Made by a program: the position numbers and the translations under genes. DNA of 64,000 nt from assembly GCA_002778195.1 (NCBI GenBank), contig PCDI01000005.1, forward strand, positions 170,046 through 234,045, read 5' to 3'. The notes beneath the pieces are model-generated. The model was not told the origin of the DNA. It saw nothing but the letters and a program-made list of their open reading frames with translations, and did no database searches. This DNA is from Raffaelea ambrosiae. Taxonomy: Eukaryota; Ascomycota; Sordariomycetes; Ophiostomatales; Ophiostomataceae. Positions 22,877-34,200 of the stretch are shown piece by piece (position 1 is the stretch's first letter; each line of letters begins with the position of its first letter).

Positions 22877-23755
22877 TTAATACAAAAAGAGCCGTGCCTT
22901 TGCGTCCTCCACCACCCAGGCCAAGCCTTCTTTCAAATTCACGCCAGACATGGCGCTGCACTGCAGAATGTTCCATTTGTGTGTGCGGATGTCATTCAGT
23001 TTCAGAGCCTTTGAGACATTAGCAGATGAACCCTAACAATGAGCATACTTGGCATATTTCACCTCTGTGATGTCATCTCCACTCATACACCCCTGGACGT
23101 CCGTTTTGTTGGCAAATACCAGCAGACTGGCACCTGCAAGTCTCTATACGCAAGTGTGAATGAGGATTAGTGTGTACATCCGGCTTCCACACAGGCTTGT
23201 GCTTTTGCCTACCTCTTCCTCGAGCAAGCCGTGCAGCTCCGTCCGACAATCGTCCATCCGCAGCTTGTCGGTTGCGTCCACCACCCAAATGAGCGCGTCT
23301 GTCTTTTCAAAGTAGTTCCGCCAGTAAGACCGCAGCGTCTTCTGGCCACCAACATCCCCTGATGGTAGTTAGTTTCATGTTCGCAAGACGCGCTGTTCTG
23401 AGTTGCCTACATATGTTCAACTTGTAGCTGGGCCATATGTCATGTCAGCTAAAAGCCTCCCTTCAGTCGGGGAACAGAATGCTCAATGGCCATACCCTTC
23501 GTAGTCGATGGTCTTGATGATGAATCCCAGCGTCGGGCTGACCGTGTTGACATCTTCCCCCATGATCTTCTTGACAATGGTTGTCTTTCCGGCATTGTCC
23601 AAGCCCCTAGCAGAAACTTCAGGTCAGTATGAAGACCCACGGAAAAACACGAAGGTGTGGACAAATATAGACAAGGGTAGACAAAGGTGGACAAACAGCA
23701 TCAAAATGCGGAGCTCCTTGTCCTTGAGCCTCGCTTTCCGCAAAATCGACAACAT
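22877..23755 (-). CDS. arl2: ARL2-type small GTPase
   Basis: Six exons on the minus strand: 23755-23697, 23606-23496, 23427-23411, 23358-23213, 23143-23063 and 23008-22877, 181 residues. Introns are 90, 68, 52, 69 and 54 nt, all GT-AG. The spliced protein opens MLSILRKARLKDKELRILML and continues with the P-loop GLDNAGKTT, switch I region SPTLGFIIKT, switch II WDVGGQKTLRSYWRNYFE, base-recognition NKTD and a CSAMSG box. The DALIWVVDATDKLRMDDC stretch and the ERLAGASLL motif match ARL2 (yeast Cin4, fission yeast Alp41) better than ARF1 or ARL1; it also lacks the myristoylated Gly2 of ARF proteins. ARL2 works with tubulin cofactors in alpha/beta-tubulin folding. Exon 3 has only 17 nt. The gene is divergent from the GNAT-family gene, with 746 bp between the starts. 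Confidence 0.95.
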
Positions 23756-24501
23756 TGTGGTCTGTAGTCGTGTCTGCAGCAAAAATGCTGCGTAGTGATC
23801 CGGGGCCAAATCCTGGTGATATATGAGCGGTGCAAAAATAGGCAGCACTTTTAAAGTCTTCCGTGTTACATAAGCACATCAAACGACAATAAGCAGCCCA
23901 CGTCCATCAAAATATCTCAGAACAATTATAACGCAAAGGAAATGTAAATAATGTCTGTAGTGTAGAAGCTCCAGTAATAGAGTTCATTTATTCACTCTAA
24001 TGTTTTTGTGTGAATCTATCAACCTTTGTAGGCAAACGGACAGCCATTTCCTGGCAGTCATATACATCTCGATTTTGACGCAAGTATCTGGCTGAGTTGG
24101 AATGTCCAATCTTTTCGTTTTCGTTTTATTGTTTGATTTGCCTACTCAACTTTCATCCGTACGGACGTCTCTCTGTGTTTTCTTGGGGCATATATGACAA
24201 TACAGTGAGGACTCCGTCGTTCCTTCCTTTTTTGCAGAGCCGTTCCTTCCTATTCTGGTTACTTCTATCTTTTCCGTTTGTTTATTTATTTTTCATGTGT
24301 TTGTTATTTTCTCTTCTTCTTCTATTCATCTCGACTTATCCTTTCCTTCTTTCTCGACTACAGCTTGTTTGTTTTTTTGCCCGATCGATCTCAGGCGTGG
24401 ATCGATAAACTTGGTCGAGCGCCCGACCAGTGAGATCTAGTCAATGCAGATCACGAATACTCGAAAACAAATTTTGCTGACAAGATAGGCTCAACTCTCC
24501 G
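23756..24501. other. shared upstream region of divergent ARL2 and GNAT genes
   Basis: T-rich on the plus strand towards the right gene (24110-24370), with CTACAG words near 24358 that could end a 5'-UTR intron. No ORF with coding character. Confidence 0.5.
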
Positions 24502-26316
24502 ATGTCTGGACATTTTTGCCAGGGTGGCCCTTACCAGGTCGTGCGGCGAACGAGCCAGCCCACGTCCAACATGAGCGGATTGAACGAGGCCAATCATCTG
24601 CGCCAGCTTCAGCAGTTGACACGTCAGGGCCCCCGCGTCTCGCAGGAGAACGAAAAGAAGCCGGTCATTAGTCCACCCGGACAGGACCAGAACAGGGTTA
24701 GCCATGATGCGAGCAATGGGGCGTGGGAAGGAGAGCCTATAACCCGAAACTTCCACCAGAATTACGGAAATGGCCAAAACAACTGCGAGTCGGGACCCTC
24801 TGGATTTATGATTCCTCCGGGGGTGACTTACATCGGCGTCCCTCGGCGGCATCCTATCCACACCCGTGAGGGCTTTCCAGAGACGACCATCGAGCAGATG
24901 AAAAAAATCCAGCCATCATCGATGGGACTGACGGAGAGTGCCCTCGCTCTGCACGGCCGCAATATTAGCCAGATAAGCTCCAATGCAATCTCAGAAGAGG
25001 GAGAAGCTGAGATTTTCCCTGAAGACAGTCTGTCAGTGGCATATGAAAGCCGACTGGCCGAAGCTGGCGGAGACATCGAGGGTATCTCCAGTGAGAATTG
25101 GGCAGAAAACTTGGCAAATCGTTTTGCCACAGATGACGGATTCTATAACTTTGTCACATTCTGGAATTTGAAGGCCACCACAAATGCCCATGTTGACTTG
25201 TTGGAAATGAGAAACGAAGGGCATTGGCTCTGTGACATTGACACAGAAGAAGGCACACTTATGAACCCTGTCTCATATGCATTTGTGAAGCGCCACGACA
25301 CGGATGAGGATGAGGCCACCAAAATGCGGCGCCGTACAAGAACGTCAAACACGGCATGCAAGGAATGGGCTCTCGATCATGGTATCGGCTGCAAAGAAGA
25401 GGCCAGAAAGACAGATGATACCACCGGCAGCATTAATATTGAAGGCAAGACAGCCATCAGAGACAGCGACGAGGAATTTGTTGTGGGGGATGATGCTACA
25501 GCCATGGGGACAAAGCAAATCACCAGCCAGATGGATTTCTCATCAATGACATTGACACGACTGAGAGACAGGCAGAGCAGCCACCCAACTGCTGCTTTCT
25601 ATATGCGTCCCGCTGAGGAACATGACCTGAAAGGCGTACAGGATGTGTACAACCTAGAGGTGCTCAAGGGTGTGCAAGCCACAGACACGGAACCGCTTCC
25701 GATTGAGGACTTTCTGTCCATCTTCCACACATGCCGCAGCGCCGGGCTGCCTTTTCTCGTCATCGTGGCAAACGACAATAGAGATGAAAACGCGCCGGGG
25801 CGTGTCCTGGGATTCGGCTTTTTCTCGGTGTACCAGCCGGGTCTGGCTGGAGGGCTGAACGGAACAGGGCGGTTTTCTGTCAAAGTCAACATTTTTGTCC
25901 ATCCGAACGAACGACAGCAGGGTGTCGGAAGCACCCTCCTGGATATGTTGTTACAGCTCTCGTCTTCCAATTACCGTCCTCACCCCGATCACAGCATGCT
26001 ACTGAGAAACGCGGCAGCCCAGGGGCTGGACAATGACGGCCGGCGCCAATACCACTGCGTGTTTGCCGAAATCCTGTACGGAAGCGAGAAGGGCATCGCG
26101 GAGATGTGGTTTGATCGGGTTTTGACGAAAGGGTTTGGCTTCATGCCGTCGGGCAAGAGCATCATGAGCGTGCACTGGTCAAGTGTTGGCCAGTGCTGGC
26201 TGAACAAGTTGGTATACCAGCGCATCTGCCACACGGACATGCCGCTGGCTGATGGAGAAGCTGGAGATGATGAAAGCCAGCGCATGGCTCAATCGCGCGG
26301 CTCAACAGCGATGTGA
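24502..26316 (+). CDS. GNAT-family N-acetyltransferase-domain protein
   Basis: A single exon of 604 residues. The first ATG gives MSGHFCQGGPYQVV; the alternative Met24 (MSGLNEANHLRQL) is also plausible. The N-terminal half is acidic and low in recognisable domains, with an internal WAENLANRFATDDGFYNFVTFW segment. From about residue 371 a GNAT fold is visible: FYMRPAEEHDLKGVQDVYN (strand 1 and helix 1), LPFLVIVAND, then motif A, VNIFVHPNERQQGVGSTLLD, whose Q/R-x-x-G-x-G loop binds acetyl-CoA pyrophosphate, and a C-terminal GFGFMPSGKSIMSVHWS. The substrate cannot be inferred; fungi have many such enzymes of unknown target. The catalytic half follows a long regulatory N-terminus, which is unusual for small GNATs but common in fungal versions. 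Codon bias is weaker than in the housekeeping neighbours. Confidence 0.85.
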   Translation: MSGHFCQGGPYQVVRRTSQPTSNMSGLNEANHLRQLQQLTRQGPRVSQENEKKPVISPPGQDQNRVSHDASNGAWEGEPITRNFHQNYGNGQNNCESGPSGFMIPPGVTYIGVPRRHPIHTREGFPETTIEQMKKIQPSSMGLTESALALHGRNISQISSNAISEEGEAEIFPEDSLSVAYESRLAEAGGDIEGISSENWAENLANRFATDDGFYNFVTFWNLKATTNAHVDLLEMRNEGHWLCDIDTEEGTLMNPVSYAFVKRHDTDEDEATKMRRRTRTSNTACKEWALDHGIGCKEEARKTDDTTGSINIEGKTAIRDSDEEFVVGDDATAMGTKQITSQMDFSSMTLTRLRDRQSSHPTAAFYMRPAEEHDLKGVQDVYNLEVLKGVQATDTEPLPIEDFLSIFHTCRSAGLPFLVIVANDNRDENAPGRVLGFGFFSVYQPGLAGGLNGTGRFSVKVNIFVHPNERQQGVGSTLLDMLLQLSSSNYRPHPDHSMLLRNAAAQGLDNDGRRQYHCVFAEILYGSEKGIAEMWFDRVLTKGFGFMPSGKSIMSVHWSSVGQCWLNKLVYQRICHTDMPLADGEAGDDESQRMAQSRGSTAM

Positions 26317-27518
26317 AAGACTCGAAGTTGTAGGTTTGAGGCCAGACGATTGGAAGATGACCTTAGGGAGTTAGGAGGAAGGACCGCAGGATTTTGATGA
26401 GAACTATTGACATGGTTTCAGTCCTTTTCAGAACAACATAGCAGCCCGTGGCCAACCGCCTTTCTGGAGTGACTCCGTGATTTCTGTTAACAGTTCAGTA
26501 CTCCCAGTTTTCGTACACAGAACATCGTCCACAACTTCACGTAGAATTCTAGTACGTTGCTGTACCCTCGTTTGTGTTGATACGGTTGTTTTTGTTTCTA
26601 CGAGGAAACTTAGAATTACTCGTAGAAATTGTGAAACGTAAATAGAAGATCACCGGGTAGTGCAACGTAAGCTGGCTGCATATTTGTTCCTTCATGCCAG
26701 ACGCGTGTCCAGCTGGCAATCGACACGGTCGATCTCTAATGGTATGGCATGGCAAGAGTGAAGATTCGGCTTGCGTAGACATAAGGTTACACCGAAGATC
26801 CGTGTTGGAATTAGTCCACTGAGTTCGAAATGCATCGTATTCCCCGAGACATGCTAGCTGCACAGCAGCAATGCTTGCTCGTCAATTCCATGACGCGATG
26901 CACAACTAGCAAAAAGCACGAGAATCATACAAAAACAAGTCTGTGGCCAAGGCGGCGGAAAGACGGGCTCTTATTCCAGGAGGGGGCAAGTCTAATACAA
27001 CAGGACTGTCCAGGGCCAGCTCTCTCGGCGGATGAAGCGGCACGCACAGCAGCTGAGAGGGATCGGCAGTGTGGGGAACGCACCAAGCGCGATAACAAGG
27101 TTAAAAAGACAAGCCAGAATGACGTCGTTTCAGCAGGATCGCCCCCAAGGTGCAGGCGACCACTCCGTTTGGCGTGTTTCGGTCTGATAGAGGCGTGGTA
27201 CAGGGCGTTGCTATTGGCCTTCTGTGGGCAGTGGCTGGGGCTCTGGGCCGCCTTGGGAGTTCGTATCTGCAACGCAGACAACGGTGAAAGAAGGATGTGC
27301 GGCGATCCTGTCTGTATTGTTTTTTTTTTCCTGCCAAGCTGCGACCACGCACGGGCATTGTGCGGACTGTGTCGTCCGGCGAGGGAGCAGGATGGACACG
27401 AGCGCAATCTCGCCTCTCAGATCGGGGTCGCCTATGCTTGCTCCTGTGCTTGCTCGCCTGTGCTTGCCCGCCTCGGTTCACACGGTCGAGTCATGTCATG
27501 TGCAGAATCTTAACCCTT

Positions 27519-27585
27519 GGAGACCTGAGACCCGAGACCTGAGACCCGAGACCTGAGAACTGGGAACTGGGAACTGGGCACTGGG
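27519..27585. repeat. tandem repeats GAGACCTGAGACCC and AACTGGG
   Basis: About two and a half copies of a 14-bp unit, then three copies of a 7-bp unit, directly adjacent. Intergenic, about 590 bases upstream of the secreted-protein start. Confidence 0.7.
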
Positions 27586-27962
27586 AAAAAAGAAGTCCCT
27601 GGGGCTCTCGTGCCACCCGTTTGTTGTCGACAGGGCGGCCGCTGCTGTATTACGGCGTTTCGTATTTCGAGCAGACACAGTGAGATACCGTGGTGGGCTG
27701 TGGGGACAGTATTTAGGCACTGCTAGTCATAGTACCGGTGTTAGTTGCTTTTTGTTCCTGTTTTGGCACATGCTGTTTGGTTGAAACAGCAGTTGGCCCA
27801 GGCGCAACCCCGGGGCGGTGGTTGGTATCTCAGCCCACAAAAAATGGGAAGGCGGAGCACACAGTAGGCTCGCAACACAATTCGGCAGCAGCAACTACGA
27901 GAGGGCAGGTCTTGGCGGGAAACCGTGCTTGGTGACCGGGCATGGGACGAGTGCGTTGTGTG

Positions 27963-27970
27963 TATATAAG
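27963..27970 (+). promoter_or_regulatory. TATA box (TATATAAG)
   Basis: A canonical TATA element about 206 bases upstream of the ATG of the small secreted protein. Few other genes here have such a clear box, which fits a regulated rather than constitutive gene; this is inference. Confidence 0.5.
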
Positions 27971-28168
27971 AAGAGGCTGTGGTCTGGCGGTCCCTGCGTT
28001 TGCAGGACGGCTTCTCAGAGAACAAGCATCAATACAATCCGCCGTGGTTGCACTTCTGAACGCAAAATTGAACACCACGACTTGGTTACAGAGCACACAA
28101 CTGATCGCACGTCCCAATCCTGCACCACTGCTTCACAGCCAAAGCCACCCTGACAACACAACTTCGCC

Positions 28169-28619
28169 ATGCAATCCTGGTCCCTGCTGCTCTTCTCAAT
28201 GCTGGCGCTTGCCTCGCCGATTGAGAAGCGCAATGTCGGAGGTGTAAGCTGTTCCGATGTTCTAGGTCACGGCCCTTCCACGGAAAAAAAACTACAAGAA
28301 CTAACCAACCGTGCTGCAATAGGTCCTCGTCTGCACAGGACCAGACGCCACTGGTCTTTGTAACCATGCCATCTATCCCCTCGACACCTGCGTCAACATC
28401 ACTGGCCCATACGTTGAGCACGCCGACACATTCGCCCCAGACGGCGAGCTGTTCGAGTGCTATCCATATGCACAGGTCTGCGATGGCCTCTGCACGTCTC
28501 CCACAGGCTGCACACTCGGCCCTGTTGACTTCGACTACAAGCACAAGTACAACATGACTGCAGCCGGCTGGCCGACCATGGGGTCGTTCAAGTGCCGGGC
28601 CAAGGAGACCGAAGACTGA
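28169..28619 (+). CDS. small secreted cysteine-rich protein
   Basis: Two exons, 28169-28243 and 28323-28619, give 123 residues; the split makes each half too short for simple ORF calling. The donor is GGT|GTAAGC and the acceptor CAATAG|GTC. Exon 1 encodes a signal peptide (MQSWSLLLFSMLALAS) followed by PIEKR, a Kex2-type dibasic site. The mature part begins GGVLVCTGPDATGLCNHAIY and has eight cysteines (29, 38, 48, 71, 78, 82, 88, 116), enough for four disulfides, and two N-glycosylation sequons (Asn50, Asn102). The block TFAPDGELFECYP is the kind of core seen in a widespread family of small secreted proteins of filamentous ascomycetes with no known function. It acts outside the cell. A role in host or microbe interaction is possible but unproven. 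Confidence 0.85.
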
Positions 28620-29505
28620 GGACAAGACAGCATAGGAGGAAATAATGAGAAACGAGAAGGAGAACACACGAAAATACAGAGCAGCGGATGGCTTGCCTTG
28701 GAGAGCGGCCTTCCTCACAGGCGGAGAACAACACGGAACGAATTAATGCCCTCTGGGATGCGCCACATATTTAGAGGGAGAGCATCATTACTGGCGTTTG
28801 TCTTTTAATAGTACCCTTTTGCTTTCATACACATTCTCTGTACATACTATGCAACATAGCCCAATTACAAGCTGCTAACTAAAATGCATTCTCTGCTTAC
28901 CCCGATTGCCTGGCAGCCAAGAAAGCTTCCCCTCCTAGTAAGAACATTGACCCGCCAGGAAGTGGTGGACTGCCGAAACGGAAGGCGCAACCTCTCCCGA
29001 GACGGGGTAACTAATAACTAAGTACAATGTAGTTAGTTAGTTAATAGCTTTCCGCTTTGGCCGGCGCGGGGTTGGCTCGGGATTGCGTCGGGGTGTTGGG
29101 GTGCTCAGTCGCAACTTTACCCCACTTCCTGGAGTGTGTTCCTTCCCCTTGGCCCAGCAGAGACGGCAACAGCTTCTGTAAGTGGGAAAAAGAGACGAGC
29201 CGTGCTGGCCTGAGGATATTTAGAAGCTGCCTACACTGTGTGCCGCCGGGGCTGTCCATCTACCATTGCCAATACGGTGTACGATTGCCAACGTCCATAC
29301 ACGCTTGTCAACATCGAACCGAAGTCGAGGCCGGCATCACTTTTGTCTCTTCTCAATTGACCAGCTTCCCAGCAGCGCATCGGATCTCTGCAACTCAATT
29401 ACCTTCGTCGCATCATCGCATCATCGCATCTCACGATCTTTGATCTTCACGAGCTCCACGATTTCGGCATCTTCGCGGTAGTCGACCACCCCGTCCGTCA
29501 CCAAC
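28620..29505. other. intergenic region
   Basis: 3' flank of the secreted-protein gene and promoter of the S-formylglutathione hydrolase gene. TAGTTAGTTAGTTAATAG at about 29032 is one of several TAGTTA-rich words seen between genes. A stretch of ATCGCATCATCGCATC repeats lies in the leader near 29410-29430. No gene seen. Confidence 0.6.
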
Positions 29506-30601
29506 ATGTCTGTTTTTACCACCAAGGCCGCCATCGCCACCTTTGGCGGCAAGCTCCACAAGCTCTCCCACGCTTCCGCCATCACTGGCACCGACATGGC
29601 CGTCTCCGTGTTTCTGCCTGCTCAGGCCCTGGCTTCCAGTGCCGCCGCCGGCTCTATCCCCGTCCTCTTCTATCTTTCGGGCCTGACCTGCTCGCCTGAC
29701 AACTGCTCCGAGAAGGGCTTTGTTCACGCCGCCGCTGCTCGCCACGGCATTGCCGTCGTCTACCCGGACACCTCCCCGCGCGGCCTGCAGCTGCCCGGCG
29801 AGCACGAATCTTGGGACTTTGGCGAGGCTGCCTCTTTCTATCTGGACGCCACCGATGCCTCCTACGCCAAGAACTACCGCATGGAGACGTACCTCACCCA
29901 GGAGCTGCCAGACCTGCTCTTCAAGGCGTTCCCGCAGCTCAGCTCCAAGCGCCAGAGCATCACCGGCCATTCCATGGGCGGCCACGGTGCCCTGACGCTG
30001 TACCTGCGCCACCCGGGCCGCTTCCGGTCCGTCTCTGCGTTCGCGCCCATCTCCAACCCGACCCGCTGCCCCTGGGGCCAGAAGGCGTTCAAGGGCTACC
30101 TGGGCCCCGCCGACTCCGCCATCACCCCGGAGACTGCCACCGACGAGACCATCCCAGCCGCATGGAAGGAGCACGATGCCACCGAGCTCGTCAAGACGTG
30201 GAAGGGCGACCTCAAGGCGCTGATCGATGTTGTATGTTGGGAAGAAAAAAAAAAAAAAAAAAAAAAGAAAACCCTAAAGTCCCTTTTTTCCTCGCTTCAA
30301 TTGCTTTGCTTGTTGGCGTTGGCGCTGGGAGAGGGTTTCTAACCATATATTTGTAGGGCACTGGCGACAATTTCTACAAAGGCAAGCAGCTTCTGCCTGA
30401 GAATCTTGAGAAGGCCGCCAAAGATGCCGGCGTGACTGGCCTGACTGTGCGGTACCAGGAGGTAAGCATCTTGAACATCCACTGCTGGACAGCAACTTTC
30501 CGTGCTAACCCGCCACCTAGGACTACGACCATTCGTACTACTTCATCTCCAGCTTCAGCCAGGATCATGTCGATCACGCTGCCAAGTACCTGCTGGATTG
30601 A
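29506..30601 (+). CDS. S-formylglutathione hydrolase (esterase D)
   Basis: Three exons, 29506-30231, 30357-30461 and 30521-30601, give 303 residues. This cytosolic serine hydrolase completes glutathione-dependent formaldehyde detoxification by splitting S-formylglutathione to formate and glutathione. Family marks: FYLSGLTCSPDNCSEKG near the N-terminus, the nucleophile elbow GHSMGGHGA (Ser156), the acid residue in LIDVGTGDN (about Asp241) at the end of exon 1, and the catalytic His281 in DYDHSYYFISSF at the start of exon 3. The length fits the family (about 280-300). Intron 1 (125 nt) contains a run of more than 20 A, and reading through it would lose the catalytic His, so splicing is needed. 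Intron 2 is 59 nt. Confidence 0.95.
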
Positions 30602-31297
30602 CTAGATGGCAGCGGCGGCGAGTCGAGTCGACTCTAATTTTGGGCTCATAGTCGCACACAGACATCATTGCATGTTGGTGCGAGAAACCAAAACAGCAAG
30701 TCATGGCAAGCAAATAAAAGGGAAATAAAAAGGAAACCCTTCAGAAAGGGAAATTGGATCCGAACAAAGAGGGAAAACGCAGTTCATATTCTCTTGTGTG
30801 ACTGGAACAAAAACCACCTCCCCCTCCCATCTATTGTCTTTTCCATTCCAAACTCTCCCTTCGCGCTGGAGCTTAACGATAAACTATAAAACAGACAAGC
30901 AACTCTTTCTTGAAAGCAATGCCACAATGCGCATGATATAAAATGTCATGATAAATGAAAAGCCCCCGTAACTCAGATACAAATGCCACTTTCCCTGTCA
31001 ACCGATGGAACGCCGGTCCGTTACCGAAGAGAGTGCCGAGAAGGCCAGAGACGAGAACGATGACCTGGACGATCGGGACGACCTAGCAGAGATTGTAGAG
31101 GAGGACGACGATACGGAGGACATGGAGGAGGACGTCGTCGATTGGGACGAGTCTACCAACGAATCCGTCGTCAATTCTGCCCTTTCTGCCCTTTCTGCCC
31201 ATTCTGTCGATGACGATGAAGACTCCGAGCCGGTGATCCATCCTCTTCGCCTCAATTTGTTCCCGGCCACAGCGGCTCGCTCGAGCAGAGGCCGCAC
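30602..31297. other. intergenic, convergent gene ends
   Basis: 3' UTRs of S-formylglutathione hydrolase (+) and AFI1 (-). The plus strand at 31005-31301 is open for 98 acidic codons ending 4 bases inside the AFI1 stop; it is repetitive (GAC/GAG rich) and treated as untranslated. Confidence 0.55.
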
Positions 31298-34200
31298 CTA
31301 GCTGGCCCGCTTCTCGCCCGCCACCAGGCCTCCTATCGACGAGCTTTCTCCACTCCCGCTTCTGCTTCCACCGGCAGAAACAGCAGCCAGACTCGCGGCT
31401 GCGGCGGCAGCTGCGTCCGCGGGGTTGATAAACCCTTCTTTCTCCAGTTTGCTGCGCATCTCCGCCTCGGCCTCCCGCCGGATCCGTACGAATGCTAGCT
31501 TGGCAAACCGGCTCAGCCCGTTCCACCAGTGTCGTCCGGCCTCGTGCTCGCCCAGACGTTCGAGCAGCTCAGAGGTCTTGACGCGCACGTCGCGGTCCTT
31601 GTGAAACAGGCCGAGCGCAATATAGAACAGCCCACCGTGCGACTCGGGCGCCACCGACAGAAGCAGGCAGATCTCGTCGTAGGAATGCACATTGCGCGCA
31701 AACGTCAGGTACACATCGCGGCTCTGCGCCGGTGTGAGGCGCTGTGTCCGCAGCCGGTCGTGCATGTGGTGCAGGTCGAGGCCCTTCAGCGGCCGCACCG
31801 TAAACATTTGTGCGACGTCCTAGAAGTCGAGTTAGAACAAGCGAGGGAGAAAACCCAGGGGCAAAAATACAACCTGCCTTAATATAGCTCAAGTAGCTGC
31901 GCGTGTTGCGCCAGCCTTCAACTCGTGTCACATTGCCTGCCAGCTCACGCTGCTTGGCGTTCTCGTCTGTCCACACATAGCCGTGTCCGCCTCCATGGCC
32001 TGGGCCAGGTGCCAGCGACGATGATCCGCCCGATGTTGTTGGCGATAGCTCGTTACTGTTATTGTTGTTGCTATTGCTATTGTTGTTCGCCGCTGCGTCA
32101 AAGTCGTTGGTGCCCATGTTGAGTACGCTGGCGCCGTACACGCTCTCTTCGAACGCCGCCGCGATCCGCGTAAACTTGACCACCCAGTCGCGCCATTTGG
32201 CCCGGATCACCCGCTCACCGAGGCGTGAACCCATGCTCTTGAGAATATCGGCCATGAAGGCATTGTCGCCCGTCAGATCGCTGTTGGCCGAGCTGGTTGA
32301 ATGGGTGGTTGGAGCGTTCACGAGGTTCGCGTACGACGGATGTTGCTGCTTGAAGAACAACATGCCCTCCGTGATGGGCGCCTCTTCGATCTTGCTGCTG
32401 ATCTTCATGCGGCCCGATGGCAGGTCACACAGCAGGTCCCACCATTCTGGATGCATCTCGAACGTTGGGTTTGTCACGCCAGCAATAAATCCAGGGACCA
32501 AGAGCAGGTCGTCGATCTTGGTCAGATCTGTGTATGGGAAAGCATGGCGCGTAAAGCCGCGCAAGACGCCGCCTGATGCCAGCGCGCAGGCGGCCAGAAC
32601 CGCCTCGGCCACCTCGCCAGACGGCATGTTGTGGCCGAGGAAGATGATACGTTTCTGGGTCAGCAGCGCGTTGACCAGCACAATGATGGGGTGCGTGTGC
32701 GGCCCATTGGTGGTCAGGTGGGAGTGCAAAGGGAACGGCTGTGGAGACTTGGCATGCGGATCCGAGAAATTCTGGATGAGCTTAATCAGAGAAAAATCAC
32801 CCACCGTCTCCGGCATGGCGGCCACTGGCACCTTGATGGGGATCGGGATGCCCTTGTACAGCACCTTGCTCTCAAACTCGTGGGTATCCCGCGGCAAAAA
32901 GTAATCGGACTGGCCTTCGAAATGTGCCTTGGTGCCAGACCGGGATATGCCCGGCGGCTTTGGCGGACTTCGGCTGGCATCGAACGGCTGGTCCGTCAGG
33001 CCTTCGTTGCTCTCTTCAGCCATACGCATCCTGACCATCTGCTCAAACTTCTCCACAAAGAGGTCTTTGTTGTCGCTCGCCTGAAGCAGATGGCGCTCCA
33101 GCAGGCTCAACTTGGGCATCAGTGACAAGTCCATTGCATTGACAGCATCGTAAAGAAGCGACAGTGTCTCCGGTACGGGAGACTTGAAATATTCTTCCAG
33201 CGCGAGTAGTAATAACGGCTGGCACAAATGTTAGTGTGTATACGTCCCCCTGAGCAAAAAAAATGAACACATTACCTTGTAGATATGCAAGAATGGATGC
33301 CGTGTACAGATTGCCATGGCTTTGACTACAGCGCCTCGCTTTTCTCGCTTGTCTTGCTTTGTGTTGACCAGATTCAGCACGTAAATCAGTGGTGCACCCT
33401 CGCCGCCTTCGGGCTCCGAGTCTGTTGACACCTCGCCATCCAACTCATCGTCGTCACCGTCTTCGCTGTCGTCGTCGTCTTTACCAGCGCCCTTCTCCTC
33501 GCCGTTGATGTCGAGCTCGTCCATTGCCTCGTCCATTGCCTCGGCCGCCTTGTCTGCAGCAGCCTCGGTTTCGCCCTTGTTGTCGTCCGCTACGATGCCT
33601 GCCAGCCGGTCCCGCTTGCGCTTCCGACGCTTGCGCCGCTCTTCTCGCGCTTTCAGTTCCTGCTCCTCCTCCTCCTGTGTCATGTCCTTGTGCAAGAAGA
33701 ACATGGTCCAGTCCTGGTTCCGGAGATGTGTCTGGTCGGGTAGCATGAGCTCCGCGAGCATGTGCTCGTCGCCCGTGATCGCTACCGGGTACTGATGCTC
33801 CATGACCGGCCCCCGGTCGACATCAAAGGAGGCAACGAGGATGTACTCGACATGGTTCTCAGTGGCACTCCTGGGGTACTGGGAGCGCAGGCGGCGCGAC
33901 GGATGTGCGTCAGGGTTGTATCGGTGTGTGACGGTGCCCGAGACAGAGGAATGCTGCGATGACGAGGCGGTGCTAGTCGAGGGCGCCTTGGTCGATTTGG
34001 TGCTGGGAATAGAGGAACGGTCGGCTTCGGCCATGTTGTTGGCGGCGGAGGCGGGTATGGGTGGCGGCTCTTTCGAGGGCGGCCGAGGTTGCGGGGACCG
34101 TGGCGGCCGTGCCCGGGACGAGGCGTTCCACATAAAGGAGTTTGGAGGAGGAACTGTTGAGAGAGAGACCTGGGGCTTGTGCTTGCCAGTCGGATGGCTG

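Larger units (their letters stand above)
26317..28168. other. intergenic region upstream of the secreted-protein gene
   Basis: The longest ORF (about 26830-27513, plus) has poor codon bias and no domain and is rejected. The region holds a GAGACC/CTGGGAA tandem repeat (27519-27585) and a TATA box at 27963 serving the next gene. Nothing else is seen. Confidence 0.55.

Noticed and set aside
26830..27513. 227-codon plus-strand ORF
   Set aside because: No coding-like codon bias, runs through a poly-T tract, contains many Cys/Arg codons typical of random GC-rich sequence, and other frames are equally open.
31005..31301. 98-codon acidic ORF overlapping the AFI1 stop on the other strand
   Set aside because: It is a GAC/GAG low-complexity tract; the acidity follows from repeats and no domain or start context supports translation.
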